33,705 nt of DNA, taken from contig JAODNO010000545.1 of the NCBI GenBank assembly GCA_025465235.1, positions 1 to 33,705 on the forward strand, given 5' to 3'. The position numbers and the translations under genes were made by a program. This stretch comes from Pseudonocardia sp. (GTDB lineage Bacteria; Actinomycetota; Actinomycetes; Mycobacteriales; Pseudonocardiaceae). The notes under the pieces are model-generated. The model searched no databases and had not been told where the DNA came from. It saw nothing but the letters and a program-made list of their open reading frames with translations. This document shows, in pieces, positions 22,048 to 29,289 of the stretch. Every line of letters begins with the position of its first letter. Position 1 is the stretch's first letter.

Positions 22048-23102
22048 CGGGGAGCATGCACATCCTCTGTGCAGGTGACGAGTTCATCTCCGCCGACCTG
22101 CTCGCCCGCGCGCTCGAACCCGCGCTGGAGCGGGTGGGGCTCGCGGGGGATTTCATCCGGGTCGACACCCCGTGGCCGACGGAGCCGTTCACGGCGGTCG
22201 ACGGCGTGCGGGAGGCCGCAGGTGACCCGCGAAAGATCGCGGGGCTGGTCCGCGGTGCCGACGCGCTGGTCACCCACCTCGCTCCGGTGACGGCGGAGGT
22301 GCTCGACGCGGGTCGGGGCAGCCTCCGCGTGGTCGGCGTCACCCGCGGTGGCCCGGTGAACGTCGACGTCCCCGCCGCCACGGCGTCCGGGATCCCCGTC
22401 GTCCACCTCCCGGGGCGCAATCTCGGCGCGGTCGCCGAGTTCTGCGTCGGCACGATGATCTGTGCCATGCGGGGGCTGCCGGCCGCCTCGGCCGAGCTGT
22501 CCGCCGGGCGCTGGGACGGCGCCGGGTTCCGCTACGACCGCGTGGGCCTGGAGCTGCGCGCGGCGACCGTCGGCCTGGTCGGGCTGGGGGCGGTCGGGCT
22601 GCGGGTGGCCGAGCTGCTGCGCGGCTTCGGCTCCCGCCTGCTCGCGCACGACCCGTACGCCGAACCGGCCGCGGCCGACCGCGTGGGCGTCCGGCTGGTG
22701 GACCTGCCCGAGCTGCTGCGGGAGAGCGACGTCGTCAGCCTGCACGCCCGGCTCACCGGCGAGACGACACGGATGATCGACGAGGCCGCACTCGCCGCGA
22801 TGCGACCGGGATCGGTGCTCGTCAACACCGCCCGCGGCGAGCTCGTGGACACCCGCGCCCTGGACGCGGCACTGGCCTCCGGGCACCTGCGGGCAGCGGT
22901 GCTCGACGTGTTCGACCCTGAGCCGCCCAGCCCGGACGACCCGCTACCCCGGCGGCCGGGCGTGCTCGCCACACCCCACCTGGCCGGTGCCTCCCGGCAG
23001 GTGGCGGAGGAGTCGGCGGATCGCATAGCCGCCGAGGTAGCACGGGTACTGACAGGGGCGCGACCAACGGCCTGCATCAACCCGGAAACGCTGACGGCCT
23101 AG
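22044..23102 (+). CDS. D-isomer-specific 2-hydroxyacid dehydrogenase (SerA/GyaR-like)
   Basis: This 352-aa NAD(P)-dependent oxidoreductase has the split catalytic domain (residues 1-125 and about 310-352) around a Rossmann domain with VGLVGLGAVGLRVAELL. The catalytic arginine is in NTARGELVD, the acid in VFDPEPPSPDDPL and the histidine in ATPHLAGAS. It lacks the ACT domain of true SerA. It could interconvert a 2-keto acid such as glyoxylate or hydroxypyruvate with its D-hydroxyacid, or handle a sugar acid of this pathway. GTG 22044 overlaps the ATPase stop (GTGA); ATG 22056 is an alternative. Last gene of the rightward operon. Confidence 0.88.
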   Translation: MTGSMHILCAGDEFISADLLARALEPALERVGLAGDFIRVDTPWPTEPFTAVDGVREAAGDPRKIAGLVRGADALVTHLAPVTAEVLDAGRGSLRVVGVTRGGPVNVDVPAATASGIPVVHLPGRNLGAVAEFCVGTMICAMRGLPAASAELSAGRWDGAGFRYDRVGLELRAATVGLVGLGAVGLRVAELLRGFGSRLLAHDPYAEPAAADRVGVRLVDLPELLRESDVVSLHARLTGETTRMIDEAALAAMRPGSVLVNTARGELVDTRALDAALASGHLRAAVLDVFDPEPPSPDDPLPRRPGVLATPHLAGASRQVAEESADRIAAEVARVLTGARPTACINPETLTA

Positions 23103-23179
23103 GCGTCCTCGCAGAGGTGGTGTGTTCCTCGCAGCGGCTGCGGACCCTGCGATGACGACAGCGTCTCTGCGACGACGCC
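23102..23179. terminator. Long inverted repeat between convergent genes
   Basis: GGCGTCCTCGCAGAG (23102-23116) and CTCTGCGACGACGCC (23165-23179) are 15-bp inverted arms with one mismatch. Between them lies a 13-bp palindrome, CGCAGCGGCTGCG (23130-23142), and a direct repeat of TCCTCGCAG. The element fills the gap between the dehydrogenase and the convergent DAHP synthase gene, the place for a two-way terminator. There is no U-run. Confidence 0.5.
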
Positions 23180-23186
23180 TCGGCGC

Positions 23187-24245
23187 TCAGCGGCGCGCCG
23201 CTACCGACTCTGCCAGCTCGTCCAGCAGGGTCGCTGTCGTCTGCCAGTCCATGCAGGCGTCGGTGATGCTCTGGCCACGCGTCATCGACGGCCCGAGGTC
23301 CTGCCGACCGGCCACGAGGAAGCTCTCCATCATCACGCCGGCGACGCCCGGCTCGCGCGTCGCGATCCGGCCGGCGATCTCCCGCACGACCTCGGCCTGC
23401 CGGACGTGGTCCTTGCCGCTGTTGCCGTGACTCGCGTCGACGATCACCCGGGCCGGCAGGTCGACCGCCCGCAACCGGTCCAGAGCGGCACCGACCGATG
23501 CGGCGTCGTGGTTCGGACCGGACGAGCCGCCGCGCAGGATGACGTGGCAGTCCGGGTTGCCCGCCGTCGTGATGAGCGCGGCGAGGCCGTCGGGGTTGAT
23601 CCCCATGAACACGTGGCTCGCCGCGGCCGCGCGGACGCCGTCCACCGCGACCTGGACGTCGCCGTCGGTCGAGTTCTTGATCCCGACGGGCATCGACAGC
23701 GCGCTGCACAGCTGCCGGTGCACCTGGCTGGCCGCGGTCCGCGCGCCGATCGCGCCCCAGCTCACGACGTCGGCGAGGAACTGCGGGGTGATCGGGTCGA
23801 GGAACTCGCACCCGACGGGGAGCCCGAGCGCCGAGACGTCGAGAAGCAGCCGCCGTGCCGTCCGGAGCCCGGTGTTGACGTCGAAGGTCCCGTCCAGGCC
23901 GGGGTCGTTGATCAGGCCCTTCCAGCCGACCGTCGAGCGCGGCTTCTCGAAGTAGGCCCGCATGACGATGCGGAGCTCGCCGGCGACCCGGGAGGCGTGC
24001 TCCGCAAGTCGGTCGGCGTAGTCGAGCGCGGCTTCCGGGTCGTGGATCGAGCACGGGCCGACGACGACGATCAGCCTGTCGTCACGGCCGTCGAGGATGT
24101 CCACGACCTCGGCGCGAGCCTGGGTGACGGTCTCGGCCACCGTCTCGTCGATCGGGAGCTCGTGGCGCAGCAGGGCAGGGGACAGCAAAGGGCTGATCCG
24201 GGCGGTACGGTGCTCGTCCAGCGCGGGGACGGCGGTGCGGGTCAT
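23187..24245 (-). CDS. aroG: Class I 3-deoxy-7-phosphoheptulonate (DAHP) synthase
   Basis: This 352-aa enzyme condenses phosphoenolpyruvate with erythrose-4-phosphate, the first step of the shikimate pathway. It has the AroFGH-type (type I-alpha) signatures VVVGPCSIHD, FEKPRSTVGWKGLINDP, GCEFLDPITPQF, GARTAASQVHRQL, VGIKNSTDG and DASHGNSGKDH, with normal family length. The ATG at 24245 follows a GA-rich site (GAGAGAG at 24260-24254). The 150-bp leader encodes a short peptide with consecutive Tyr-Trp-Phe codons and can fold in alternative ways, so expression is probably tuned by aromatic amino acid supply. Many actinobacteria also hold a plant-type (class II) enzyme; whether this strain does cannot be seen. 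Confidence 0.96.
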   Translation of the reverse strand: MTRTAVPALDEHRTARISPLLSPALLRHELPIDETVAETVTQARAEVVDILDGRDDRLIVVVGPCSIHDPEAALDYADRLAEHASRVAGELRIVMRAYFEKPRSTVGWKGLINDPGLDGTFDVNTGLRTARRLLLDVSALGLPVGCEFLDPITPQFLADVVSWGAIGARTAASQVHRQLCSALSMPVGIKNSTDGDVQVAVDGVRAAAASHVFMGINPDGLAALITTAGNPDCHVILRGGSSGPNHDAASVGAALDRLRAVDLPARVIVDASHGNSGKDHVRQAEVVREIAGRIATREPGVAGVMMESFLVAGRQDLGPSMTRGQSITDACMDWQTTATLLDELAESVAARR

Positions 24246-24326
24246 GACGTCGGCTCTCTCTCAGGCGAGCCGGACCCGTCGACGATCCCACCGAGCCGGC
24301 TCGTGATCCGGCTCGTGGGGGGAAGG
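24246..24326 (-). promoter_or_regulatory. Alternative hairpins in the aroG leader (candidate attenuator)
   Basis: On the transcript a strong hairpin pairs CCCACGAGCCGG (24319-24308) with CCGGCTCG-G-TGGG (24299-24287), 12 bp with one bulge. A smaller hairpin pairs CGGCTC (24272-24267) with GAGCCG (24256-24251), which touches the GA-rich ribosome-binding region of aroG. CGAGCCGG at 24303-24296 can instead pair with CCGGCTCG at 24273-24266, releasing that region. The structures are mutually exclusive. There is no U-run, so control would be translational or Rho-linked. Folding was done by eye. Confidence 0.5.
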
Positions 24327-24392
24327 TCAGCGCAGCGGTTCGCCCGCCGACCCGTCACGGGCCGGAGCGGTAAACCAGTACTGGCGCTGCAC
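24327..24392 (-). CDS. YWF leader peptide upstream of aroG
   Basis: GTG 24392 opens a 21-codon frame ending at TGA 24327. It begins MQRQYWFTAPAR: three consecutive aromatic codons TAC-TGG-TTT (24380-24372), the three end products of the pathway whose first enzyme is encoded 80 nt downstream. TTT is a rare codon in DNA this rich in GC. TAGAGT lies 7 nt before the GTG and may be a -10 giving a leaderless message; no Shine-Dalgarno is seen. A short hairpin (24366-24347) follows the Phe codon directly. Such arrangement is that of a ribosome-sensing attenuator. Too short for usual gene finders. Confidence 0.65.
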   Translation of the reverse strand: MQRQYWFTAPARDGSAGEPLR

Positions 24393-24402
24393 GAGATCGA
24401 CT

Positions 24403-25092
24403 CTAGCCGATGGGCTCCGGCATGCGCTCCACCGCGTAGGAGAGCTCGAGCAGCGCGCCGGTGACCGGGTCGGCGAGCTCCACCCGCCAGCGGTCGGCGA
24501 ACTGGTCGACGCCCGGCAGCATCGCTACGGTGCCGGACAGCAGCACGGTGCCGGGCACCAGGAGCTCACCCAGCTCATCGAGCCAGAACCGGGGCGGCAG
24601 CAGGGCTGCCAGCGGGGCGTCCTGGATCAGCTGCTCCGGGCCGCCGTCCTGCGCCACCCACGCACGCAGCCGCAGATCGTCGAGATGGTCCTCGACGTCC
24701 ACGAGCCGCCACGCGCCGCGCCCCAGCACGTCGAGGCCTGCGTTCTTGCTCCACGCGACGCCGTGCACCTCAAGTTCCCGGTCGGTGTGGTCGCAGGCGA
24801 CGGTGAGCAGCAGGTCCCCCGGCGCCTCGCCCGCGACGACGAGCGCCCACTCGGCCTCGCCGGACGTACGCCCGTGCTGCACGGGCACGCCGTCGACCTG
24901 TGCGGCCAGGTAGGGCGCCACGGGGTAGAGGGCGGGCGTCACCGCGGGCGCGGGGATCCCGAGCTCGGCCAGCTCGGCGACGTGCGCCGCGACTTCCTCC
25001 TGCTCACGGCCCGCGTAGCCGCCGTTCAGCAGCCGGATGACAGTGACGGCGGCGGTGGTGCCGTCGGGCAGATCGAAGATCAGTTCGCTCAT
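24403..25092 (-). CDS. DUF2848 family protein
   Basis: This 229-aa protein matches the DUF2848 family by its central pattern TSGEAEWALV (about 77-86), CDHTDRELEVHGVAWSKNAG (about 100-119) and VEDHLDDLRLRAWV. The family is distantly like fumarylacetoacetate-hydrolase-fold proteins and has no settled activity. The ATG at 25092 is preferred because GGGAGAG lies upstream and the protein then begins MSELIFDLPDGT; an in-frame extension repeats MSEL and appears spurious. It is divergent from the MHS transporter and close to an amidase and GntR gene, suggesting a small catabolic locus. Its end lies only 10 nt before the aroG leader peptide. Confidence 0.85.
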   Translation of the reverse strand: MSELIFDLPDGTTAAVTVIRLLNGGYAGREQEEVAAHVAELAELGIPAPAVTPALYPVAPYLAAQVDGVPVQHGRTSGEAEWALVVAGEAPGDLLLTVACDHTDRELEVHGVAWSKNAGLDVLGRGAWRLVDVEDHLDDLRLRAWVAQDGGPEQLIQDAPLAALLPPRFWLDELGELLVPGTVLLSGTVAMLPGVDQFADRWRVELADPVTGALLELSYAVERMPEPIG

Positions 25093-25264
25093 CGCTCTCC
25101 CTCGCTGCGCTCGGTCCGCGCTTCGCGGACGGCGCTGTGTCAATGGTTCGCTCGCAAGCTCGCTCACTGCCGATCATCCCAGGGCTTGCGCATGCCGCTT
25201 GTATACCGAAAGTATGACGGCGCGCGCCACCCAAGGTGTGGCAAGCCACCTACAGGAGGACCTG
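25093..25264. other. Divergent spacer DUF2848 / MHS transporter
   Basis: This 172-bp gap holds a perfect 7-bp-stem hairpin GTCCGCG-CTT-CGCGGAC (25114-25130), a GCTCGC direct repeat around 25150-25163, and TTGTATACC (25199-25207), whose core matches a palindrome before the GntR and amidase genes. TATGAC (25213-25218) might be a -10. CAGGAGGA (25253-25260) is the ribosome-binding site of the transporter. Confidence 0.45.
25200..25206. promoter_or_regulatory. TGTATAC motif, possible GntR site
   Basis: TGTATAC sits about 60 bp upstream of the MHS transporter. The same 7-mer forms the core of the perfect palindrome ATGTATACAT at 27263-27272 in the GntR/amidase promoter region. GntR/FCD regulators commonly bind TGTATAC-centred or similar T/A palindromes. 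Shared control of the three genes is inferred. Confidence 0.4.
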
Positions 25265-26626
25265 ATGGCCGACCCGACGTCCGGCCCACCGACACCGGAG
25301 ATCAACCGGCGTTCCCTGACGAAGGCCTTCGTTGCGAGCCTCACCGGCACGTCCCTCGAGTGGTACGACTTCGCCGTCTACTCGGCCGCCGCAGCGCTGG
25401 TGTTCCCGCACCTGTTCTTCCCCGGCTCCGACCCGCTGACCGGCACGCTCCTGGCGTTCTCGACGTACGCCGTGGGCTACGTCTCGCGCCCGCTCGGCGG
25501 CTTCGTGTTCGGGCGGCTCGGCGACGTCATCGGCCGCAAGCAGGTGCTCGTGCTGACGCTGCTGCTGATCGGCGCGGCCACGTTCCTGATCGGCCTCCTG
25601 CCGACCTACGCCACGATCGGTGCGGCCGCGCCGATCATCCTGGTGCTGCTGCGCTTCGCCCAAGGTGTCGGCGTGGGTGGGGAGTGGGGCGGCGCGGTGC
25701 TGCTCTCCAGCGAGTTCGGCGACCCGCGTCGGCGGGGGTTCTGGTCCTCCGCCGCGCAGATCGGGCCACCGGCGGGCAATCTGCTCTCGAACGGTGCCCT
25801 CGCCGTCCTCACCCTCTCGATGTCGGACGAGGCATTCCTGGCATGGGGCTGGCGGATCGCGTTCCTGCTGTCCGCGGTGCTGGTCGGCTTCGGGCTGTGG
25901 ATCCGGTTGAAGCTGGAGGACACACCCGTATTCCGTGCGATCAAGGAGCGGGGCGACCAGCCGGCGGCGCCGGTCCGCGACGTCTTCCGCACCCAGCGCC
26001 GCGCGCTGCTCGCCGGCGTACTCAGCCGCATCGGGCCGGACGTCACCTACGCGCTCCTCACCGTCTTCGTGCTCACCTACGCCACCACCGTCGTGGGCAT
26101 GAGCCGCGGCCAGGTGCTCGCCGCGATCCTCGTTGGCTCGGCGTTCCAGCTCGCGCTGATCCCGCTGGCCGGGGCCGTGTCCGACCGCGTCAACCGGCGC
26201 CTCGTCTACGCCGTCGCCGCCGCTGGCGCAGCCGTCTGGCCGTTCGTCTTCTTCCCGATGATCGCCGGCGGCTCGCAGCCACTGCTGATCCTCGGCGTGG
26301 TCGTCGGGCTGGTGCTGCACTCGTTCATGTACGGACCGCAGGCCGCGTTCGTCACCGAGCAGTTCTCCACCCGGCTGCGTTACACGGGCAGCTCGCTCGC
26401 GTACACGATCGCGGGCGTCTTCGGCGGGGCGGTGGCGCCGCTCGTGTTCACCGCCCTGCTCAGCAGCTGGGGGAGCTGGGTCCCGGTGGCGCTCTATCTC
26501 CTCGTGGCAGGGCTGGTGACGCTGGCCGGGCTGGCGTTGGGTCGCAATCCCGACCCGGCCGAGGACGAGGCCTACCTCGTCCAATACGCGGCTTCGGTCA
26601 CGCCTCCAGGAACAGCTGCAAGGTGA
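25265..26626 (+). CDS. MFS transporter, metabolite:H+ symporter (MHS) type
   Basis: This 453-aa permease has 12 predicted helices. It begins with FVASLTGTSLEWYDFAVYSAAAALVF, the MHS-type opening in which ExYDF is conserved. The loop motif GRLGDVIGRKQVL follows helix 2, and RFAQGVGVGGEWGGAVLLSSE is the family signature in helix 4. MHS carriers bring in organic acids such as shikimate, alpha-ketoglutarate or proline/betaine with protons. The ATG at 25265 has AGGAGG 5-10 nt upstream. The last 29 bp overlap the convergent gntR gene. The neighbouring amidase, DUF2848 and GntR genes suggest the substrate is an amide or organic acid that they degrade. Confidence 0.92.
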   Translation: MADPTSGPPTPEINRRSLTKAFVASLTGTSLEWYDFAVYSAAAALVFPHLFFPGSDPLTGTLLAFSTYAVGYVSRPLGGFVFGRLGDVIGRKQVLVLTLLLIGAATFLIGLLPTYATIGAAAPIILVLLRFAQGVGVGGEWGGAVLLSSEFGDPRRRGFWSSAAQIGPPAGNLLSNGALAVLTLSMSDEAFLAWGWRIAFLLSAVLVGFGLWIRLKLEDTPVFRAIKERGDQPAAPVRDVFRTQRRALLAGVLSRIGPDVTYALLTVFVLTYATTVVGMSRGQVLAAILVGSAFQLALIPLAGAVSDRVNRRLVYAVAAAGAAVWPFVFFPMIAGGSQPLLILGVVVGLVLHSFMYGPQAAFVTEQFSTRLRYTGSSLAYTIAGVFGGAVAPLVFTALLSSWGSWVPVALYLLVAGLVTLAGLALGRNPDPAEDEAYLVQYAASVTPPGTAAR

Positions 26627-27257
26627 TCCGCAGGTGGTCCTCGATCGCCGCATGGGCCGCGGCCTCGTCGCCGGAATCCAGTGCCTCGAGGATGGACCGG
26701 TGCTCCAGACACACGGCGTGCTGACGGTCGGTGGCCCGGAACAGGGCTGCGACCCCGACCCGTACCTGACGGGTCCGCAGGCCGGCGTACGTGCGGGCGA
26801 TCAGCTCGTTGCGTGCGGCGTCGACCAGGCACTGGTGGAAGCGCCGGTCCCACTCGATGAACACATTTGCGGTCTCGGCCTCGGAGCCGGCGTCGACGAG
26901 TCGCTCCTGCTCGGCCAGCGCCTCGCGCATGAGCGCCAGCGGCACCGCGCCTGCGGCGAGAGTGACGGAGGCGGCGTGCCGTTCCAGCAGCCCCCGCAGT
27001 TCCATCAGCTCCTTGATCTGCCGCCCGGACAGCGGCGGCACGTACGCTCCGCGCTTGGGCACCATCTCGACCAGGCCGTCGGCTACCAGCAGCAACAGCG
27101 CCTCTCGCACCGGTGTGCGCGACACGCCGATGTCCTGCGCGAGCTCGATCTCGTTGAGGAAGGTTCCTTGCACCGCCGGATCGACCAGTACGGTCTCCCG
27201 CAGGTGGCGGTAGGCGCGGTCGCGCCCCGACTCTCGGGACGCGGTCGATACCTGCAT
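26598..27257 (-). CDS. GntR family regulator, FCD (FadR-like) subfamily
   Basis: This 219-aa regulator has an N-terminal winged helix: FLNEIELAQDIGVSRTPVRE and ALLLLVADGLVEMVPKRGAYV (about 31-71). A helical FCD effector domain follows, with ELRGLLERHAASV and metal-site residues in FIEWDRRFHQCLV, LEHRSILEAL and AIEDHLRI. FCD regulators usually release DNA on binding an organic acid. The ATG at 27257 lies 6 nt beyond the palindrome ATGTATACAT, so the message may be leaderless and autorepressed. It is divergent from the amidase and convergent with the transporter, which has the same TGTATAC core upstream; all three probably form one regulon. Confidence 0.91.
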   Translation of the reverse strand: MQVSTASRESGRDRAYRHLRETVLVDPAVQGTFLNEIELAQDIGVSRTPVREALLLLVADGLVEMVPKRGAYVPPLSGRQIKELMELRGLLERHAASVTLAAGAVPLALMREALAEQERLVDAGSEAETANVFIEWDRRFHQCLVDAARNELIARTYAGLRTRQVRVGVAALFRATDRQHAVCLEHRSILEALDSGDEAAAHAAIEDHLRITLQLFLEA

Positions 27258-27262
27258 GCACC

Positions 27263-27272
27263 ATGTATACAT
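27263..27272. promoter_or_regulatory. Palindromic operator ATGTATACAT between gntR and the amidase
   Basis: A perfect 10-bp palindrome lies between the two divergent starts, 6 nt from the gntR ATG and 17 nt from the amidase GTG. It overlaps AT-rich -10-like sequence in both directions. TGCATGCA (27253-27260) is a second palindrome beside it. A bound GntR dimer here would silence both genes. Confidence 0.55.
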
Positions 27273-27288
27273 TAACTGGAGGTTTCCT

Positions 27289-28077
27289 GTGCGGATCGCA
27301 CTCGCCCAGGTCGTGTCGACACCCGACCCGGCCCACAACCTCGGCCTGATCGAGGACGGCGCACGCCGGGCCGCGGCGGCGGGGGCACGGGTCGTGGTGT
27401 TCCCGGAGGCGGCCATGTGCTGCTTCGGGGTACCGCTCGGTCCGGTGGCCGAGCCGCTGGACGGGCCGTGGGCGGGGCGGGTCCGGGCGATCGCCGACGC
27501 CGCAGGCCTCACCGTCGTCGCCGGCATGTTCACCCCGGCCGAGGACGGCCGTGTGCACAACACGTTGTTGGTGACCGGCGGTGGCGTGGAGGCGACCTAC
27601 GACAAGATCCACCTGTTCGACGCGTTCGGGTTCGCCGAGTCGCGCACTGTCGCCCCAGGGTCGAAGCCGGTGAGCATCGTCGTCGACGAGGTCACGGTCG
27701 GCCTCGCCACCTGCTACGACCTGCGCTTCCCGGGGCTCTTCCAGGAGCTTGCGGGCAACGGTGCCACCATCGTGCTGGTGCCGGCGTCATGGGGCGCCGG
27801 CCCGGGCAAGCGCGAGCAGTGGGACCTGCTGGTCCGGGCCAGGGCCCTCGACAGCACGGCGTTCGTGGTGGCGTGCGACCAGGCCGACCCGACGACCGTC
27901 GGCCGGGATGCGGGCAGCGCGCCGACGGGGATCGGGGCGAGCCTCGCCGTCGGGCCGCTGGGCGTCGTGCTCGACCAGCTCGGCGCCGAGCCCGGCCTGT
28001 TGCTCGTCGACCTGGCCCTGGACGAGGTGGAGCAGGCGCGCCGCGCGGTACCGGTGCTGGCCAACCGCCGGTTCTGA
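27289..28077 (+). CDS. Carbon-nitrogen hydrolase (nitrilase superfamily amidase)
   Basis: This 262-aa protein has the nitrilase-superfamily triad: E40 in VVVFPEAAM, K106 in ATYDKIHLFD and nucleophile C142 in GLATCYDLRFPGLF. The KIHLFDAFGFAES segment and length resemble omega-amidase/Nit-type and general aliphatic amidases, which hydrolyse a C-N amide bond in the cytoplasm. The GTG at 27289 has TGGAGG 7-12 nt upstream; the in-frame ATG at 27256 lies within the operator side and is rejected. It is divergent from gntR. The substrate is not evident, but a transporter and DUF2848 protein under the same putative operator suggest a linked amide-degradation route. Confidence 0.9.
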   Translation: MRIALAQVVSTPDPAHNLGLIEDGARRAAAAGARVVVFPEAAMCCFGVPLGPVAEPLDGPWAGRVRAIADAAGLTVVAGMFTPAEDGRVHNTLLVTGGGVEATYDKIHLFDAFGFAESRTVAPGSKPVSIVVDEVTVGLATCYDLRFPGLFQELAGNGATIVLVPASWGAGPGKREQWDLLVRARALDSTAFVVACDQADPTTVGRDAGSAPTGIGASLAVGPLGVVLDQLGAEPGLLLVDLALDEVEQARRAVPVLANRRF

Positions 28078-28116
28078 GCGCCTCTGCCACGGCCGGCCGA
28101 GACAGCACGGTGGTCG

Positions 28117-28911
28117 TCAGCTCATGAGCGTGGCCGCGTGGTCGGGCACCTCATTGAAGCGATCGCGTGGCGGTCGCTGGTAGCCGCGCTGCGGTGGCCG
28201 TTGCGGGAGCTCCAGGTCGCGCGATGGCACCGGCTGCCACGGGACGGTCGCGAGCAGGTGCGCGATCATGTTGATCCGGGCGCGCCGCTTGTCCTCGGCC
28301 TCCACCACGAACCACGGGGCGACGGCGGTGTCGGTGTGGACGAACATCTCGTCCTTCGCCCGGGAGTAGTCCTCCCACCGCGTGATCGACTCGAGGTCCA
28401 TCGGGGAGAGCTTCCATTGACGCATCGGATCGCTCATGCGTCCGCGGAAGCGGCGCTCCTGCTCGGCATCGCTGACCGAGAACCAGTACTTGCGTAGCAG
28501 GATCCCGTCCTCGACGAGCAGCTCCTCGAACACCGGGCACTGGCGCAGGAAGCGGGCGTACTCGTCGGGAGTGCAGAACCCCATCACCCGCTCGACGCCG
28601 GCGCGGTTGTACCAGCTGCGGTCCAGCAGCACGATCTCCCCCGCCCCGGGGAGGTGCTCGGCGTAGCGCTGGAAGTACCACTGCGAGCGTTCCCGCTCCG
28701 ACGGTGCGGGCAAGGCGACGATGCGGCAGATCCGCGGGTTCAGGAACTCCGACACGCGCTTGATCGCCCCGCCCTTGCCTGCGGCGTCGCGGCCCTCGAA
28801 CACCACCACCAGCCGTGCGCCACTGGTGCGGACCCACTCCTGCATCTGTACCAGCTCACTCTGGAGGCGCAACAGCTCCTTCTCGTACGGCTTGCGGGGG
28901 AGGCGGCTCAT
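28117..28911 (-). CDS. ppk2: Polyphosphate kinase 2
   Basis: This 264-aa PPK2 is of single-domain (class I) size and transfers phosphate between polyphosphate and nucleoside diphosphates. Walker A is EGRDAAGKGG (39-48), the lid includes PSERERSQWYFQRYAEHLP, and Walker B is IVLLDRSWYNRAGVERVMGF (93-112). The C-terminal Arg/Pro-rich tail (QRPPQRGYQRPPRDRF) is variable in the family. The ATG is the plausible start and the gene lies alone, tail to tail with the amidase and 47 bp downstream of the arsR-type gene on the same strand. It supports nucleotide and phosphate storage balance. Regulation is not evident. Confidence 0.95.
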   Translation of the reverse strand: MSRLPRKPYEKELLRLQSELVQMQEWVRTSGARLVVVFEGRDAAGKGGAIKRVSEFLNPRICRIVALPAPSERERSQWYFQRYAEHLPGAGEIVLLDRSWYNRAGVERVMGFCTPDEYARFLRQCPVFEELLVEDGILLRKYWFSVSDAEQERRFRGRMSDPMRQWKLSPMDLESITRWEDYSRAKDEMFVHTDTAVAPWFVVEAEDKRRARINMIAHLLATVPWQPVPSRDLELPQRPPQRGYQRPPRDRFNEVPDHAATLMS

Positions 28912-28958
28912 GCCGGCATCGTCCCTGGTGCACGGTTCCGCGACCAGGGGTGAATGAG

Positions 28959-29279
28959 TCAGCGGGGCGCGGCCAACACGCCGTCGAGCAGGCCGGGGTA
29001 CAGCGCGTCGAGGTCGTCACGGCGCAGTGTGCTCATCCGCCGCGTGCCCTCGGTGCGCATCGAGATCACACCCGCCTCGCGCAGGGTGCGCAGATGGTGG
29101 GTGCGTGTGGACTTGGTGACGGGTAGCGGTATGACCCCGCAGGCCACTCCCTCGGGTGCGGCGGCGAGCGCCTGCACGATCATGAGGCGCACCGGGTCGC
29201 CGAGGGCGTGCAGTACCTGCTCGACACGCATCTCCTCGCGGGTGGGCTGCTGGAGGATGGCCTGGTCGGCGGTGGACAC
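28959..29279 (-). CDS. ArsR-type winged-helix regulator
   Basis: This 106-aa regulator has MRVEQVLHALGDPVRLMIVQAL and the recognition segment KSTRTHHLRTLREAGVISMR followed by the wing TEGTRRMSTLRRDDL. It carries a single cysteine (VACGV) and no metal-site motif, so it likely senses an organic effector. The GTG start at 29279 is immediately followed upstream by a 50-bp region packed with palindromes, shared with the divergent MFS efflux gene. The usual reading is that it represses both itself and the transporter. The family is clear; the inducer is unknown. Confidence 0.9.
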   Translation of the reverse strand: MSTADQAILQQPTREEMRVEQVLHALGDPVRLMIVQALAAAPEGVACGVIPLPVTKSTRTHHLRTLREAGVISMRTEGTRRMSTLRRDDLDALYPGLLDGVLAAPR

Positions 29280-29289
29280 GAGACCGATT

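Noticed and set aside
24375-24384. CCAGTACTGG palindrome as an operator
   Set aside because: It coincides with the CAG-TAC-TGG codons of the leader peptide, which explain it better.
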